The notes under the pieces were generated by a model. It did not search any database, was not told the origin of the DNA, and saw only the letters and a list, made by a program, of their open reading frames with translations. This document shows, piece by piece, positions 34,313 to 44,892 of a DNA stretch of 64,000 nt (its first letter is position 1; every line of letters begins with the position of its first letter). The stretch is from Pythium myriotylum (Eukaryota; Oomycota; Peronosporomycetes; Pythiales; Pythiaceae), in assembly GCA_023091665.1 (NCBI GenBank), contig JALJCQ010000012.1, positions 744,001 through 808,000 of the forward strand, given 5' to 3'. The position numbers and the translations under genes were made by a program.

Positions 34313-34600
34313 TTAACCCGTTCGCAATCAACCATGTAAAATTTACACGTTCCGAGGGTTTCTCATAAGCCGGTGTGGTTGAACCCCTCAGAACGTGTAA
34401 ATTTTACACGTTTTACAAAGCCCGTCCTTGAAGTTTCGCAAAAAACCTCAACATAACCTCAAAACCTCTCAATGTTAACCCTTTCGTGGTAAATGGTACA
34501 CTTTTTTGCCCTTCTGGGGTGTTTTCAAAAGTGGGTGTCTCAAAGTGCCCCAGAAGGGAACAAATTGTTACCTTCTGGGGTGCGTCCACTCTTTTCGTAA
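34313..34600. repeat. piggyBac-type element end (TTAA-CCC termini), copy 1
   Basis: Two terminal-like blocks start at TTAA sites. One is at 34313 (TTAACCCGTTCGCAATCAAC, with CGTGTAAATTTTACACG palindromes downstream). The other is at 34475 (TTAACCCTTTCGTGG, followed by CCAGAAGGGAACAA). The same two blocks in the same order recur at 43297-43640. TTAA target sites with CCC-starting ends are typical of piggyBac transposons, and a chromodomain-piggyBac transposase frame begins 370 bp downstream, so this is likely its left end. Confidence 0.55.
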
Positions 34601-34844
34601 TCCACTTTTGTTCTGGACCCGTTTCTTCGGGAGCTATCAATGATGGGCAGATAAGAGTAGTATCTTCGCACGTTTATTTCTTGAAGCATGGAATCTTCGT
34701 CGGAAGCTATCCAATATTTCAGCGACTTTGAGAGGGTTTCACGTTCGAAGCTTCCGTTCGAAATGGCGCGCGCGGAATTGAGGGAAGAACGCAAAACAGC
34801 GCGCACGAGCTCAGGAACAGACCGTACGCCGCGCCGCGCGAAGC

Positions 34845-36960
34845 ATGGGGAAACGACGGAAGCGGCGGACAGACGTGGAGAAGACCAAGCATGAAGAGAG
34901 TGAGGCAGATGACGAAGAGTATGAGGTAGAAGCTATTCTTGCCAAGAAGATAACAACGTCTGGCGAACTGCAATACAGAGTCAAGTGGAAGGGCTGGCTG
35001 AAGCCGACGTGGGAAGCTGCATCTAACCTGCACTGCCCAGATTTGATGCGTGCGTACGAGGCAACGCACGCAGTCACAGAGCCACCACCAAAGAAGCCGC
35101 GTCGTTCGAAGAATCCCAGTATCGCGAGCCCAGCCGCTGACGCACCTCCATCTGCTTGGGAGCAAGCCTCGCAAGCCTCACAAGCCTTGCTCGATGATAC
35201 ACCAATCCAATCAGCACACCAATGGCTTTTGAGTGATGGAGGTGGGACATGTGGGGTGAGAACACGAGTATATCGATTCATGCTGACCATTTCCCTGCTG
35301 TAGAAATTGCCTCGACGCAGCTGCCGCCGACGGCTCCGACACAACAGCCCCCGACACTACCGGCGCCTCCACCGTCGCGATCTTCTCGCAAGCACCCGGC
35401 AGCTGTGATTCAAGCAGAGACAACAGAACCGCGCGACGACTCGGACGATGAGTCACCAACACCACGCGATGAGGGGGGGGCATCGCCTTTGAGCCACCAA
35501 CCTCGCCCGACGAGTCGGACTACGAGCCCGAACCACCAACAAAACCACGCGCGCAACGCCAGCCATGTACTCCCAAGGCAGCACCTCTGACTCATCCAAC
35601 GCCCCAAACTCGTCCAACACCGCCGATCCAGCAATCTCCCAGTGAGCTTCAATCCTCTCAAGCTCTCAATGCCACGAGTAGCAGTGCCTACGAAGACTAC
35701 CTGAACCTTCTGGTGGCGTTTTGTCCTCAATCAGAAAAGTGGTTGCAAGACAAGAAAACCAAGAAACCAAAGAAGGTGTTCAAGAGCGTTGGATCAGCGT
35801 TCGTGGTGGCTAGAGTCTGCGGATTCAGTGCTCGCAGCGCTTTGTTTGATATTCGATGGCTCGATACGCTCTTCAACAATGCGAACGCGCACATCGACCT
35901 CAGTACTGTACGGCGGGGTCGAAGCTACTACGAGGAGCTACAGAAGAACAGAAGCAACCCGAAATGGATGCAACTGTGCCGGACCGATCCATCGGCAGCG
36001 ATCAGCGAGGATGTCGATCTCACCGCCTTACAAGAAGCTTCCATCTTTGAGCCCCGGAGCGACTTGCCTGTCAGTGTCAAGGAGGTTGAGAAGATTGAGA
36101 GCATGCGTTTCCTACCCGAGGTGTCGATGGAAGCGCCAAGTGATCGCTACGAACATCCCGATGGATCGACCAAAACGTACTTGAAGCCAGATTATCGGCA
36201 CCTCTTCGAGCACTCTGCCTGCTCGAGCTTCTTCGTGTACATTCCAATGTACTATTGGAAGATAGTGCTGGGCGAGACGAATGATCATGCGCACGAGCTC
36301 AACATCCCCGAGTTCTCATTGTCTGAGCTCATGCGCTTCCTCGATATTCTCTTTTACATGTTGGTAAAAAAAAGGCGAGATGGCGAACTACTGGGGAGAG
36401 CAGCCTGAGAGCAGTATCTTCTAGACGGGTGACTCCAGTCTCGACAAGGTTATGAGATTCAACAGATTCAAGAAGCCGCGGAAGGTGTTCTGTTTTCGTA
36501 ATCCCGTCTCACTCACTCGAGACGCAAACATTCCCCGCACCAAAAGCCATCAAGAAGTACAATAAGTGCATGCAAGGCGTCGACAGACATGACCAACTCC
36601 GTGCTCGATTTTCTCTTGCAGACGGCCATTCCTACAAGAAGTGGTTCAAGAAACTGGCGCTTGCGTTGATCGACATCGCACGTGTGAATGCATCCTGACA
36701 AGATAACTCGTGCAACACAACTCCCAACGGGACGCGCACCGGGTATTCTTGGTCAGTCTCATCAAGGATCTCATCAGCGGTGACTGGCAGCACGCTCCAA
36801 GCAGCGAGTTCATGCTCTACGACGATGTTGGCGGGGCGACTTCAGAGCGGCCTAATCCTCCAACACGAACAAATGTGCGCGGAAGGTCAAGTCCCTCGAT
36901 GGGATCGCCAAGGCACTCCATTGGTTGATACACGATGTAAGTGTTATCATTGGGTCAAAT
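34845..36960 (+). pseudogene. Chromodomain-piggyBac transposase, decayed
   Basis: The first frame (34845 onward) starts with a basic tail and then a chromodomain: YEVEAILAKKI, YRVKWKGWLKPTWE. A splice or gap near 35250-35300 leads to Pro/Ser-rich sequence. The frame at 35713-36408 carries the N-terminal half of a DDE_Tnp_1_7 transposase (FSLSELMRFLDILFYML). It shifts at an A run near 36366, after which KGEMANYWGEQP appears in another frame and stops at 36422. Later pieces show YNKCMQGVDRHDQLR (36561-36605), the C-terminal piggyBac block, and a Cys-containing end (DTRCKCYHW) near 36940. The catalytic core between is deleted. Chromodomains may guide insertion to marked chromatin. Confidence 0.75.
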
Positions 36961-37012
36961 GATCTCTCATGATACTTGATTTTTATATCCCATGTGATAG
37001 GGGCAGTTCGGT

Positions 37013-38638
37013 ATGTTTATTGGCAGATATGCCCCCAACTACCAGTTGGTCACTTGCGGGGTGAACAAGAGAGAGAGAGAGATGAAGCCCCCGCGTCATG
37101 CGGCGCATGATCTCACGCATGATCTGGTTATGAAAGCTGTTGCGGAAGCTCTGGCAAAAGGACATAATGTGAACCAAAAGGAGCTATTGAAGTAGGTTCC
37201 GGGCATCACAAAGACCGCGCTTAACCCCATGGTTGAACGAATGAAGAAGCGGCTTCGATCAGCTCGACGAGTCCACGAAGCGAAGATGTTGAAGAGAGCT
37301 GCAGTCCAAGGTTTTGTGCAGCTGGCCGACACTGACCTCGCCGCCTCGCTTCTTCTCGGCGTCGCACAGTCTTCACCACCAAGCATCATCGACAGCTCGC
37401 TAACTGACCAAACCGCTCCAGTCGCAAATATGACCTCGACTGAACTTGTGGATCCGAGAGTAAATCAACCACAGTCTGCTCCAATACCTGAAAAGTCAAG
37501 GATGGATGTAGAACTCGCAAAAAGCCGTCGATGAAATCTCACTGCTCGAAGACGAATCGGAAGGCACAGAGCGCAGCATGACCGCCGTTAGTGCCGACAA
37601 CGCGGAGCTCCTGGACGAGAACGCCAAGCTGAAGGTCGAGAACGCCCAGCTGAAGGTCGAGATGCAAGCTTTTGCGCGCTCTTCGAGCGAAATGGATCAG
37701 AACATAAGCCAATTGAAGACCCAGTTACAGAAGGAGACGGTCGTGGTACAGACGCAAAAAATGGAGCTGGATCAACTTCGGTGGGCGAACGAAGAGCACA
37801 ACTCGTCAGTGTTGCAGACAACCCAGCTCAAGACCACGTTAGAGGAGCAGATTCAACAACATCGTGCTCTGGAGCAGCAGCTGGATGGCGCTTTGCGAGC
37901 GAAGAGTGCTCTGGAGGGCAAGCTTCTGGAGACTACACAGATGCTAGATACACGCCTCCAAGAGTGTATGGGACTTCGGCAAAACCTCGATGAGATGGTG
38001 AAGGCACAGGAGTCACTTCGCCACGCGAATCAACAGCTCCAGGAGAAGGTGAATCACAAGAGCATCCTCGTGAAGAAGCAAAATGCGAACCTGGCTACAG
38101 TAGTGGCGTCCGAGAAGCAGGCGCAAGCCGAGATGATGAGAGCGCAGTTCGAGAGGACGCTTGCCACCCAGTTGGAGGAGCAAGAAAGGCGACATCAAGC
38201 GGCTCTAGAACGGGCAAAGATACAAGGCGCCGAAGCAATGCAAAATCTACGTGCCAAACTTGCAGACATTGACGCTGAGCTGCGCGATTGTAAACATGTT
38301 GCTGCGCTGCGAGATGCATTTACCATTGTTGATGAGAAACTGGTCGCGCTGATGCGAAAAGTCTCCTCTGTGGTAAATCGCGATGTGAATGCGAGTTTCA
38401 CCGTCGAGCAACACATTGAAATTGCCGGGTATCTTTGTGACTCGGAGGAGTTCGTGAACGACATGACGAGATGACGAGAACGGCGCAACTTGTTCTGTCA
38501 CGAGCGTGAAGTCATCGCGAGGCTCAAGAATGATTCCCAGATCATCCCCGCGTGCTACAGACTCTGCGAGCAACTACAAAGCCTCCGAAGCAGCAGCTAT
38601 CTCCGTATCCAGGCAGCATTCGACAAGTTCATGTCCTG
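37013..38638 (+). pseudogene. Coiled-coil gene with a TAG, a frameshift and a TGA
   Basis: One long ancestral frame can be followed. 37013-37195 ends at TAG and continues in the same frame. 37229-37534 shifts at an A run near 37517. 37578-38474 is a 298-codon coiled coil (for example QLKTTLEEQIQQHRALEQQL) that ends at TGA 38472-38474. The same frame then stays open for 54 codons to a TGA at 38636-38638 (ERRNLFCHEREVIARL and onward). Three separate lesions in 1.6 kb argue for decay rather than recoding. No domain apart from the coiled coil is recognised. Its start lies only about 50 bp after the piggyBac remnant, so it may be an element-borne or captured gene. Confidence 0.5.
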
Positions 38639-38977
38639 ATATTCCACGTAGCGTTCGTTTGTTCACTCTCTATGTACTCAATACATGTAAAATGCTCGCC
38701 TTGCGCATGACTATTTTCATACTCAATCGAAGTAGAACGCCCGCTTTGCAAATGGTAGTTTAATTTCAGTAGATATGGTGACATGGATTCGAGACGTAAT
38801 GCATTAGTTGACGAAGTCATGCTCCCGTTATATATGATTTGAGTATTGACGAATACGATAGCATATATCGCGTTGCTCATTGACCAAAACTGGGCATAGA
38901 GAGATCTTTTCGACCAATTAAATCGATGTATTCCTTTTCCTTGCATGGCCAAGTGATAACTGCAGGACGGCATCAAG

Positions 38978-39163
38978 ATGGCATCGAAGCTCATCGTCGA
39001 CCGAGACAAAGCAGGACACTTTCACTGCCCGGTGTGCGAATTCACATCGCCGAACTTACAAACGGTTCGGAAGCATGCGATGAGGACTCATTCTCAGCAC
39101 GTGACCGTGAAGAAAGCACTCACAGAGGACGAGCGGCGAGCTCGACAGCAAAGATATGAGTGA
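38978..39163 (+). pseudogene. C2H2 zinc-finger fragment
   Basis: A 61-codon frame holds one C2H2 finger (FHCPVCEFTSPNLQTVRKH, with the second His four residues on), then a basic helix. It stops at TGA (39161-39163), yet the same frame remains open with charged sequence (EHRERIQAKSPSASADG) until the copia sequence begins near 39335. It looks like the first exon or 5' end of a zinc-finger gene cut by a retrotransposon. An unannotated short gene is also possible. Confidence 0.4.
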
Positions 39164-39336
39164 GAACATCGAGAGAGGATTCAAGCCAAGTCCCCAAGTG
39201 CTTCTGCAGACGGCACCAGCGAAACCGAGCGAACGCGATCAAGCACCAAGACGGTTGTAGTTGAGTCTCTACCACTGTTTACAGCGCGTGATGCGGATAC
39301 ACGGGGCGTGGACGGTGCCGAAAATCCGATCGTCTT

Positions 39337-39980
39337 TTATGATCGGTCGCTGGTCGACAAACAGTACTCCTTTTTGCACCGGAAAAAACCAATATTGGAT
39401 AGGAACTCATTCAACACTCCATACCAAATCCGAGGTGCCTGCCTCAACCCATACAAACTTTTCCACAGCAAGCATACACGGTCCGTAATGCCGTCACTAA
39501 ATCCAGGTGGTTGGCGCATGAAAATTTTAGTGTCCAGTCGCCCATTTAGAAATGCAGTGAACACATCCATTTGGTGGATGTGGAAGTCCAGGATTGTCGA
39601 GACAGCCAACAGTATTCGTAGACTCTCATATCGAGCTACGGGAGAAAAGATTTCCTGATAATCCACTCCATACTATTGGGTGTTCCCCTGTGACAACCAG
39701 TCGAGCCTTGAAACGCTCAACTGCCCCATCTGCCTTATACTTTACATCGAACACCCAGTGACATCCAAGCGCTTTTCTACCCGGGGGTAGGGTGACCAGT
39801 TCCCATGTCTGATTTGCTCTGAGTGCCTGATACTCTTCAGATACAGCTGCCTCCCACTGCTTAGAATGTGTGCCTGACAGAGCCTCTTTTATGGACCTAG
39901 GGATTGGGATACCTGGCCTATTGGTCATCACGCTGTTTACGAACCGGATAAACCTCTAATACTGAGGGTTCGGTTTCCTA
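39337..39980 (-). pseudogene. Copia reverse transcriptase, N-terminal half, inverted
   Basis: Minus-strand frames 39931-39626 and 39666-39337 overlap with a shift. They read [38 protein letters not shown], then QMDVFTAFLNGRLDTKIFMRQPPG and LYGLRQAPR, the first conserved blocks of Ty1/copia reverse transcriptase. The next RT block (YVDDLTIAG) lies just to the right but on the plus strand (from 39994). The segment is therefore inverted relative to its own other half. Flipping about 39337-39980 would make the RT order normal. Confidence 0.75.
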
Positions 39981-39993
39981 ATCCGCTGGGAAC

Positions 39994-41954
39994 GTGGTCG
40001 TAGCCGGGGTATCTCACCCACCGACTCATCTCCCACTGCCCCACCGTAAAAAGTGGGAGGTAAATGGAGTCACTCATCACGTAATCATCTGCGTGTATGT
40101 GGATGATCTCACAATCGCCGGGACCAGTCTGGTTCTGATTCAGGAGGTAAAGGCCCGACTCTCATCAAGGCTCAAAACGAGAGATTTAGGAGAGGTCCAT
40201 TATCTTTTAAAGATGGACGGCAGAGGAAATTAACGGAAATGACCGATTAAAAGACCCGTCCCTATTAGAGTCCGGACAGCGTTTTCGCCAGTCACTATTC
40301 AAAAATACAAGACCGGCTATTATTTAGTGCGGCAACTACAGAATCTATGCTGGCGCATTCTCGAACATGCCGACGGAGCGACGCCAAGCCATCCCAACAT
40401 GGCGCAAGCAAGAAGTCATCGTGTGGATCCAGGAGGAAGGCGACAACAAGCCCTCGCGAGCAGAGGCACATTTTCGCAAGCTCGGTCTCGACGTGGACGG
40501 CGCGGCAATCCGAAAGTGGTGGCGTAACCGGGATGAGATCTTGGCTGCAAAGCCGCACCAGAAACGTCTTTCTGGTGGGGGGCGCAAGCCCATCTCTCTT
40601 GATATGGAGGCCATCCTCTATGACGAAATAATTTCGAAGAGACTCCGGAAGGAGAAGGTGACACGCGCATGGATCATGGACATGGCCCAAGCCATCTACG
40701 TCTCGCTGCACGTGAACGACGAAAGCCCCAAGCCATTTTCCGCATCCACGCATTGGCTTGCGAACTTTATGGCCCGGTTTGAGCTCTCTCTCCGTCGCCG
40801 AACAAATCTCACGATTCTCACCGACGAGTGGTTTCAACCACGGTTGCTAACTCTATTGCTGCTGCAGGATTCTCCGACAACATTTACGACTGGCACATTG
40901 CACGCCACGATGTCTATGGCCATGAGTTCGTGGCCGCGTGGGAGGCAGATGCAGTCGTCGATGACACCGACGTGTTCAACATGGAGGAGCTTGATGACTG
41001 CCTAGATGAAATCAGCATTCTTCATGAGGAGGAATAAAAGACCGATTCCCGAATAGAGTCCGTTTTCTGGAAATTTCCTGGTACTAATATTTAGAAGACC
41101 GGATTGTAATCGGTCATTTCCGTTATTGAGTCTTTCCCAACATCAGTATGTACAGGAACTTTTGAAGAAATTCAATATGGAAGACTGTAATACTGTGCTG
41201 ACCCCACAGGCAAAGAGTGTGGAATTAGTAAAAGAAGAGAAAATGTCAAAAGATCAGATTGCGGCTCAGCCGTTTGATTACAGAGGTCTTGTGGGTTCGC
41301 TAATGTACCTTGTTAGGGGTACACGCCCAGATATTGCAAATGCAGTGAGGGAGCTCAGCAAGTTTCTGTCCTGCTACAATAGGTCCCATTGGCGGGCAGC
41401 ACAGCGAGTGCTGAAGTACTTGAAAGGAACATCGACGTATGGACTCGTCTATGATGGAACCAATAGGGGGGTTACATACGAGTTATACACAGATGCGAGC
41501 TTCGTGAACGCTAATGAGGAAAGGCGATCAGTTACTGGTTACATAACCATCCTCGCTGATGCATGTGTGTCATGGAAAAGTGCGAGACAGGACACTGTTA
41601 GCCTCCACACTGTTCAGTCTGAGCTAAGAAATTGCCATTAGCGAGGGCATAAAGGAGAGTGAGCGGATGTGGCAACTACTTGAGGAACTAGGGTTTAGGC
41701 AAAATGCGCCTATTTTATGCTGGTGTGATAATACTGCTGCAATCAGTATTGTCAAAGATCCTGCCAATCACTCTTCGACCAAACATATTGAGACTCGGAG
41801 TATGTACTCAAGAGAGATATATGAGAAGGGACGCATTGAGGTTAGGTACTGTAATACAAAAGACATGGTGGCGGACGCACTGACAAAAGCGTTACCGCAA
41901 AATCAGTTCGAAAAATTAAGGGAACTAATGGGGGTTAGAAACCTACGTCTTTGA
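39994..41954 (+). pseudogene. Copia reverse transcriptase C-terminal half and RNase H
   Basis: Plus-strand frame 39994-40233 contains VIICVYVDDLTIAGTSL, the catalytic YVDD motif of copia RT. It is split by an 891-bp pogo-like insertion. Frame 41126-41641 continues LSLSQHQYVQELLKKFNM, PFDYRGLVGSLMYLVRGTRPDIA and RNase H blocks (YTDASFVNA). After a frameshift near 41630, 41667-41954 gives CWCDNTAAISIVKDPANHSS and TKHIETR, the copia RNase H end. With an insertion, frameshifts and an inverted 5' half the element is dead. Its 3' LTR is at 42867-43068. Confidence 0.85.
40233..41123 (+). mobile_element. Pogo/Tc-like DNA transposon, internally deleted, nested in copia
   Basis: Bounded by 17-18 bp terminal inverted repeats (ACGGAAATGACCGATTA) and TA duplications at 40231-40232 and 41124-41125. 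The internal frame (40367-41005) encodes a CENP-B/pogo-like helix-turn-helix N terminus (WRKQEVIVWIQEEGDNKPSR ... IRKWWRNRDEIL) and a second DNA-binding part (FSASTHWLANFMARFELSLR). Right after LTILTDE the frame changes and the DDE catalytic region is missing. An acidic C-terminal piece (MEELDDCLDEISILHEEE, frame 40828-41037) remains. It is therefore a deletion derivative that would need transposase in trans. Confidence 0.75.
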
Positions 41955-42866
41955 TTGAGGTGACTAGCACAGGATGTAGTAGGGACTTGGAGTTAGCTTG
42001 GCTAGTTCAAAACCCTAGATAAGTGCGAACACAGGGAGTAAGGGAACGTAAGAGCTGCAAAGTTCGGTAAAACTTAATCTATATTAAGTACGAGTTATTG
42101 CGAACCTAACCTAAGTACGTAAAAGGACTTAACAAGGTTAAATACGATATGATACAAGAGAGGTGTTGAAGTACGTGATATTTAATAGTAAGGGTTGCGC
42201 AACTTCCCCACCAGAAAAATGATCCCGGGGGTACCTTTCCATAAGACAGCCAGCCCGACACGATACATCTGTTCGTGTCCATTACGGAACTGTTGAACCA
42301 CCAAGTTGGGCGCTCCCCGGGGTTGGCGAGCGAATGGCACTATGGCCCAATCCCCCGGGATTGTTCTATGGGGTGTCCCGCAGCTTAGGCTGACCCGAGC
42401 CATCCGGCCCGCACGTCGAGGTGGCGAATTCCAAAGGGGTTTTTCCCGATGGGAGGAAGTTGGCGACTGAGCTATCCGGCTCGGGTGATCCAGGCAGTGA
42501 CTGCATAGGAAGAGAAAGGAGGAAATACATAGGATTCTTTCTTTTATTCTCAAAATTTGGAAACTTCCCGAAAAAGGTTCTAAGGATTCAGTTTTTTTTT
42601 GGAAGGATTCAGGGAATAAATCAGGATTGGACCTGCAATCTTTCTAAGTTTCAGGAAGTTTCTAGTAAATCTAGAAGAAGTAGAGCGAAAGGTCAGAACC
42701 AAATCAAGAAGGAACCGCGAGAGGTTGGTTTTCTTCTAAAAGGACGCCAGATTTTTCGTCTATGGAAAGATCCGGCAGATCAGAATATGTGAATGAAGGA
42801 AAAAGTCTGAACAGAAATCAGACATTTCAGCTGTGAGTTCAGTGATCTGACTACTTTTAGTGGGAG
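41955..42866. other. Copia 3' untranslated region ending in a polypurine tract
   Basis: About 910 bases between the RNase H stop and the 3' LTR with no supported gene. The last bases before the LTR (TTTTAGTGGGAGTG, ending 42866) look like the polypurine tract that primes plus-strand DNA in copia elements. Confidence 0.5.
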
Positions 42867-43068
42867 TGTTACAGGTGGCACTACTTGGAGGTAATATAGG
42901 AGACCTACTATTGGTTAAAATTAAAAATTAGCCAGATCCTAATCCTACAGGGTGGCTCTCAGCCACAGGTTTGCCGAAGGATGTGGAGGAGTGGCCACCT
43001 GGCGTGCGCTCGGCCGTTTCAGGCACGAGTCGCACACTGCCACTCCCGAAACTGACGGCCACACAACA
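42867..43068 (+). repeat. Copia LTR (202 bp), plus orientation
   Basis: Begins TGTTACAGGTGGCAC and ends GGCCACACAACA, so it has TG...CA termini with TGTT/AACA inverted ends. It is directly preceded by a polypurine tract, marking it as a 3' LTR of the plus-strand copia remnant. A second copy in opposite orientation at 48842-49043 has the same length and about 8 differences. Confidence 0.85.
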
Positions 43069-43296
43069 TCGTGGGCCTCGGTTCGGGTCGACGGGTCGAC
43101 GGGTCGGGTCGGGTCTACGGGTCGGGAGGCGAGCGAGGGGAGGATGTCTTGACCGTCGGGGCTCAGGCGGGAGCCAGCAGTGCTGATAACGTGACCGAGT
43201 GTTGTCGGGTAGGAGGCAAATTGCCGAATGAGAATGTATTTGTGTTGTTTCCTTGGTCTCTGGGAAGCTGTCCAACGGCCCTTGGCCAACCACTAG

Positions 43297-43700
43297 TTAA
43301 CACTTTCGCAATCAACTCCGTGCAAACAGGGATTGTATGGATACTTTAATCAAGTCAAATTTTCCAGATCGTGTAAATTTTACACGTTCTGGAATTGCGA
43401 CAGGTGAAGTTAACCGCAAACTTACCGCCTTTTGTAATAAAACCTCGCAAAATTGCAAATAAGTTTCGAGGTTATTGTTATTTAACCCTTTCGTGGTTGG
43501 AATTTCTGCAATAGGAATAGTATCAGTATAATGAAGTCAAGTATATTCTCTCCAGAAGGGAGCAATTTGTTCCCTCTGGGTTTGTTCAACTTGCGGAGAT
43601 ATCTGATCTCACCAGAGGGAGAGTGCCAAAACTGACGGTTTCAAATCTCGCCCGCGCCAGAAGGGAACAATTTGTACCCTTCTGTAGCAGTTCTTCTACG
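43297..43700. repeat. piggyBac-type element end, copy 2
   Basis: Repeats the block order of 34313-34600: TTAACACTTTCGCAATCAAC at 43297, a CGTGTAAATTTTACACG palindrome, then TTAACCCTTTCGTGG at 43482 followed by CCAGAAGGGA-type words at about 43551, 43610 and 43671. No transposase frame follows it here. Confidence 0.5.
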
Positions 43701-44175
43701 AAAACAGAACTTCGCCAGGGAAATTGATCATTGGTCATAACACAGATACATTTCCGGCGCCTCTCGAAGTATTCAAGTAAAGTTCATGAAAGCAACGGTT
43801 TGCTTCGGCAACGATGCCATTTTCTTGAAGTGCTGCGGGTGAGCATCCCAAAGAGTCCCACACGTCTGTGGGCTGCTTCCTCGAGCGCTCAGCAAGTTTT
43901 GAGCCATTATCTAATGAAGTGATGAGAAGATAATGGCTCATAATTTGAGCTGGTGATGACGTTCCCAGGTGAAGATGGCAAGTGCGTCCAGTAGCGCATC
44001 CGCACACGCCACGCCGACGTCGTAACGCAATGCAAGCGTGTCAATGTTTGGTGATCTGTTCGGTGCCGACGCACTGGTGCGTTCGAGATCGATCAAACCA
44101 TGACGGAAGTCTCGGCAAACCAATGTGCGCGGCATAATACATTATACATGTGATGCTTACGCACGAAACGCGTCG
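43701..44175. other. Non-coding or unrecognised sequence
   Basis: Short ORFs on both strands up to 90 codons, none with a motif I recognise. A short inverted repeat around the phrase GAGCCATTATCT...AGATAATGGCTC lies at about 43902-43940. Confidence 0.4.
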
Positions 44176-44892
44176 TTATACTGTTGAGTTCTCTTGTACA
44201 TGTACAGCGTAGATGTCGAGTTCGTGTACCTCACCTGAACCTTGATTGCTCCTGCGATCTCCCACATAGCGCAACACATCTGCACAGTGCTGACGATGAC
44301 GAGGACACATCTTGGCCCCGAGAATGAGAAGCCTGAGTGCTGCGAGCTCGCAACAGACACAACGTAACGCAAGGTTGGAGCTCGCATCGAAGAAATTATT
44401 GTGCGAGAAGATCACGGTGCTACGATGTACGATCCGAAGATCTAGCGTTCGGATGTCTCCCACGATAACTTGGACGTTCTGTAAAGCTTCAAACTCTGCT
44501 TTCGCTTCTTGTATGCGCGCTTTGCCTGCCTCTGCAACAGCAGCTTGCATTTCCACACCAATGGCTTGTCGTACACCAGCTTCTAAAGCCACCTGGGCGA
44601 TCACATTGCCCACACCACTGCCAATGTCGAGAAAAACATCGTCGCTCGTCAACTCACAGGCACGAACGAGCTCACTTATACCTGTCACCGAGAGCCCTCC
44701 CACGTTTGTTGCCATCCGGCCAGCCTTCTGACAAACTACGCCGGCAGGAATCGTCGCAAAGAGGCGTGTTGATAATGCTTGTGCGCTCTCTGAAGTAGAC
44801 GAACGACGACTTGAGCCGAGACAACTTACGTTTGCAAAACATGGCTCGGATGTGAGCGCCAAAATCGCAAGATTGCTGCCGGTGGCCCGCAC
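44176..44892 (-). CDS. DOT1-like histone H3K79 methyltransferase, probably partial
   Basis: A 238-codon minus-strand frame. It holds the SAM-binding core of the DOT1 family: ELTSDDVFLDIGSGVGN (motif I), AIGVEMQ, a VQVIVGDIRTLDL strand and TVIFSHNNFF, the asparagine motif near the catalytic pocket. DOT1 enzymes methylate lysine 79 of histone H3 in nucleosomes. The frame opens with GTG, so the true start is elsewhere. The ATG of GRMATNVGG is internal, and a GTAAGT donor-like site at about 44829 suggests an upstream exon or a truncated end. The C-terminal part after GAKMCPRH is not family-like and may be shifted. The gene stands alone within transposon debris. Confidence 0.6.
   Translation of the reverse strand: MRATGSNLAILALTSEPCFANVSCLGSSRRSSTSESAQALSTRLFATIPAGVVCQKAGRMATNVGGLSVTGISELVRACELTSDDVFLDIGSGVGNVIAQVALEAGVRQAIGVEMQAAVAEAGKARIQEAKAEFEALQNVQVIVGDIRTLDLRIVHRSTVIFSHNNFFDASSNLALRCVCCELAALRLLILGAKMCPRHRQHCADVLRYVGDRRSNQGSGEVHELDIYAVHVQENSTV

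Noticed and set aside
39308..39658. 116-codon plus-strand ORF
   Set aside because: Antisense of copia reverse transcriptase, which reads clearly on the minus strand.
42420..42520. Possible tRNA-like sequence (GGCGACTGAGCTATCCGGCTCGGGTG) in the copia 3' region
   Set aside because: I could not form a complete cloverleaf with acceptor, D, anticodon and T arms.
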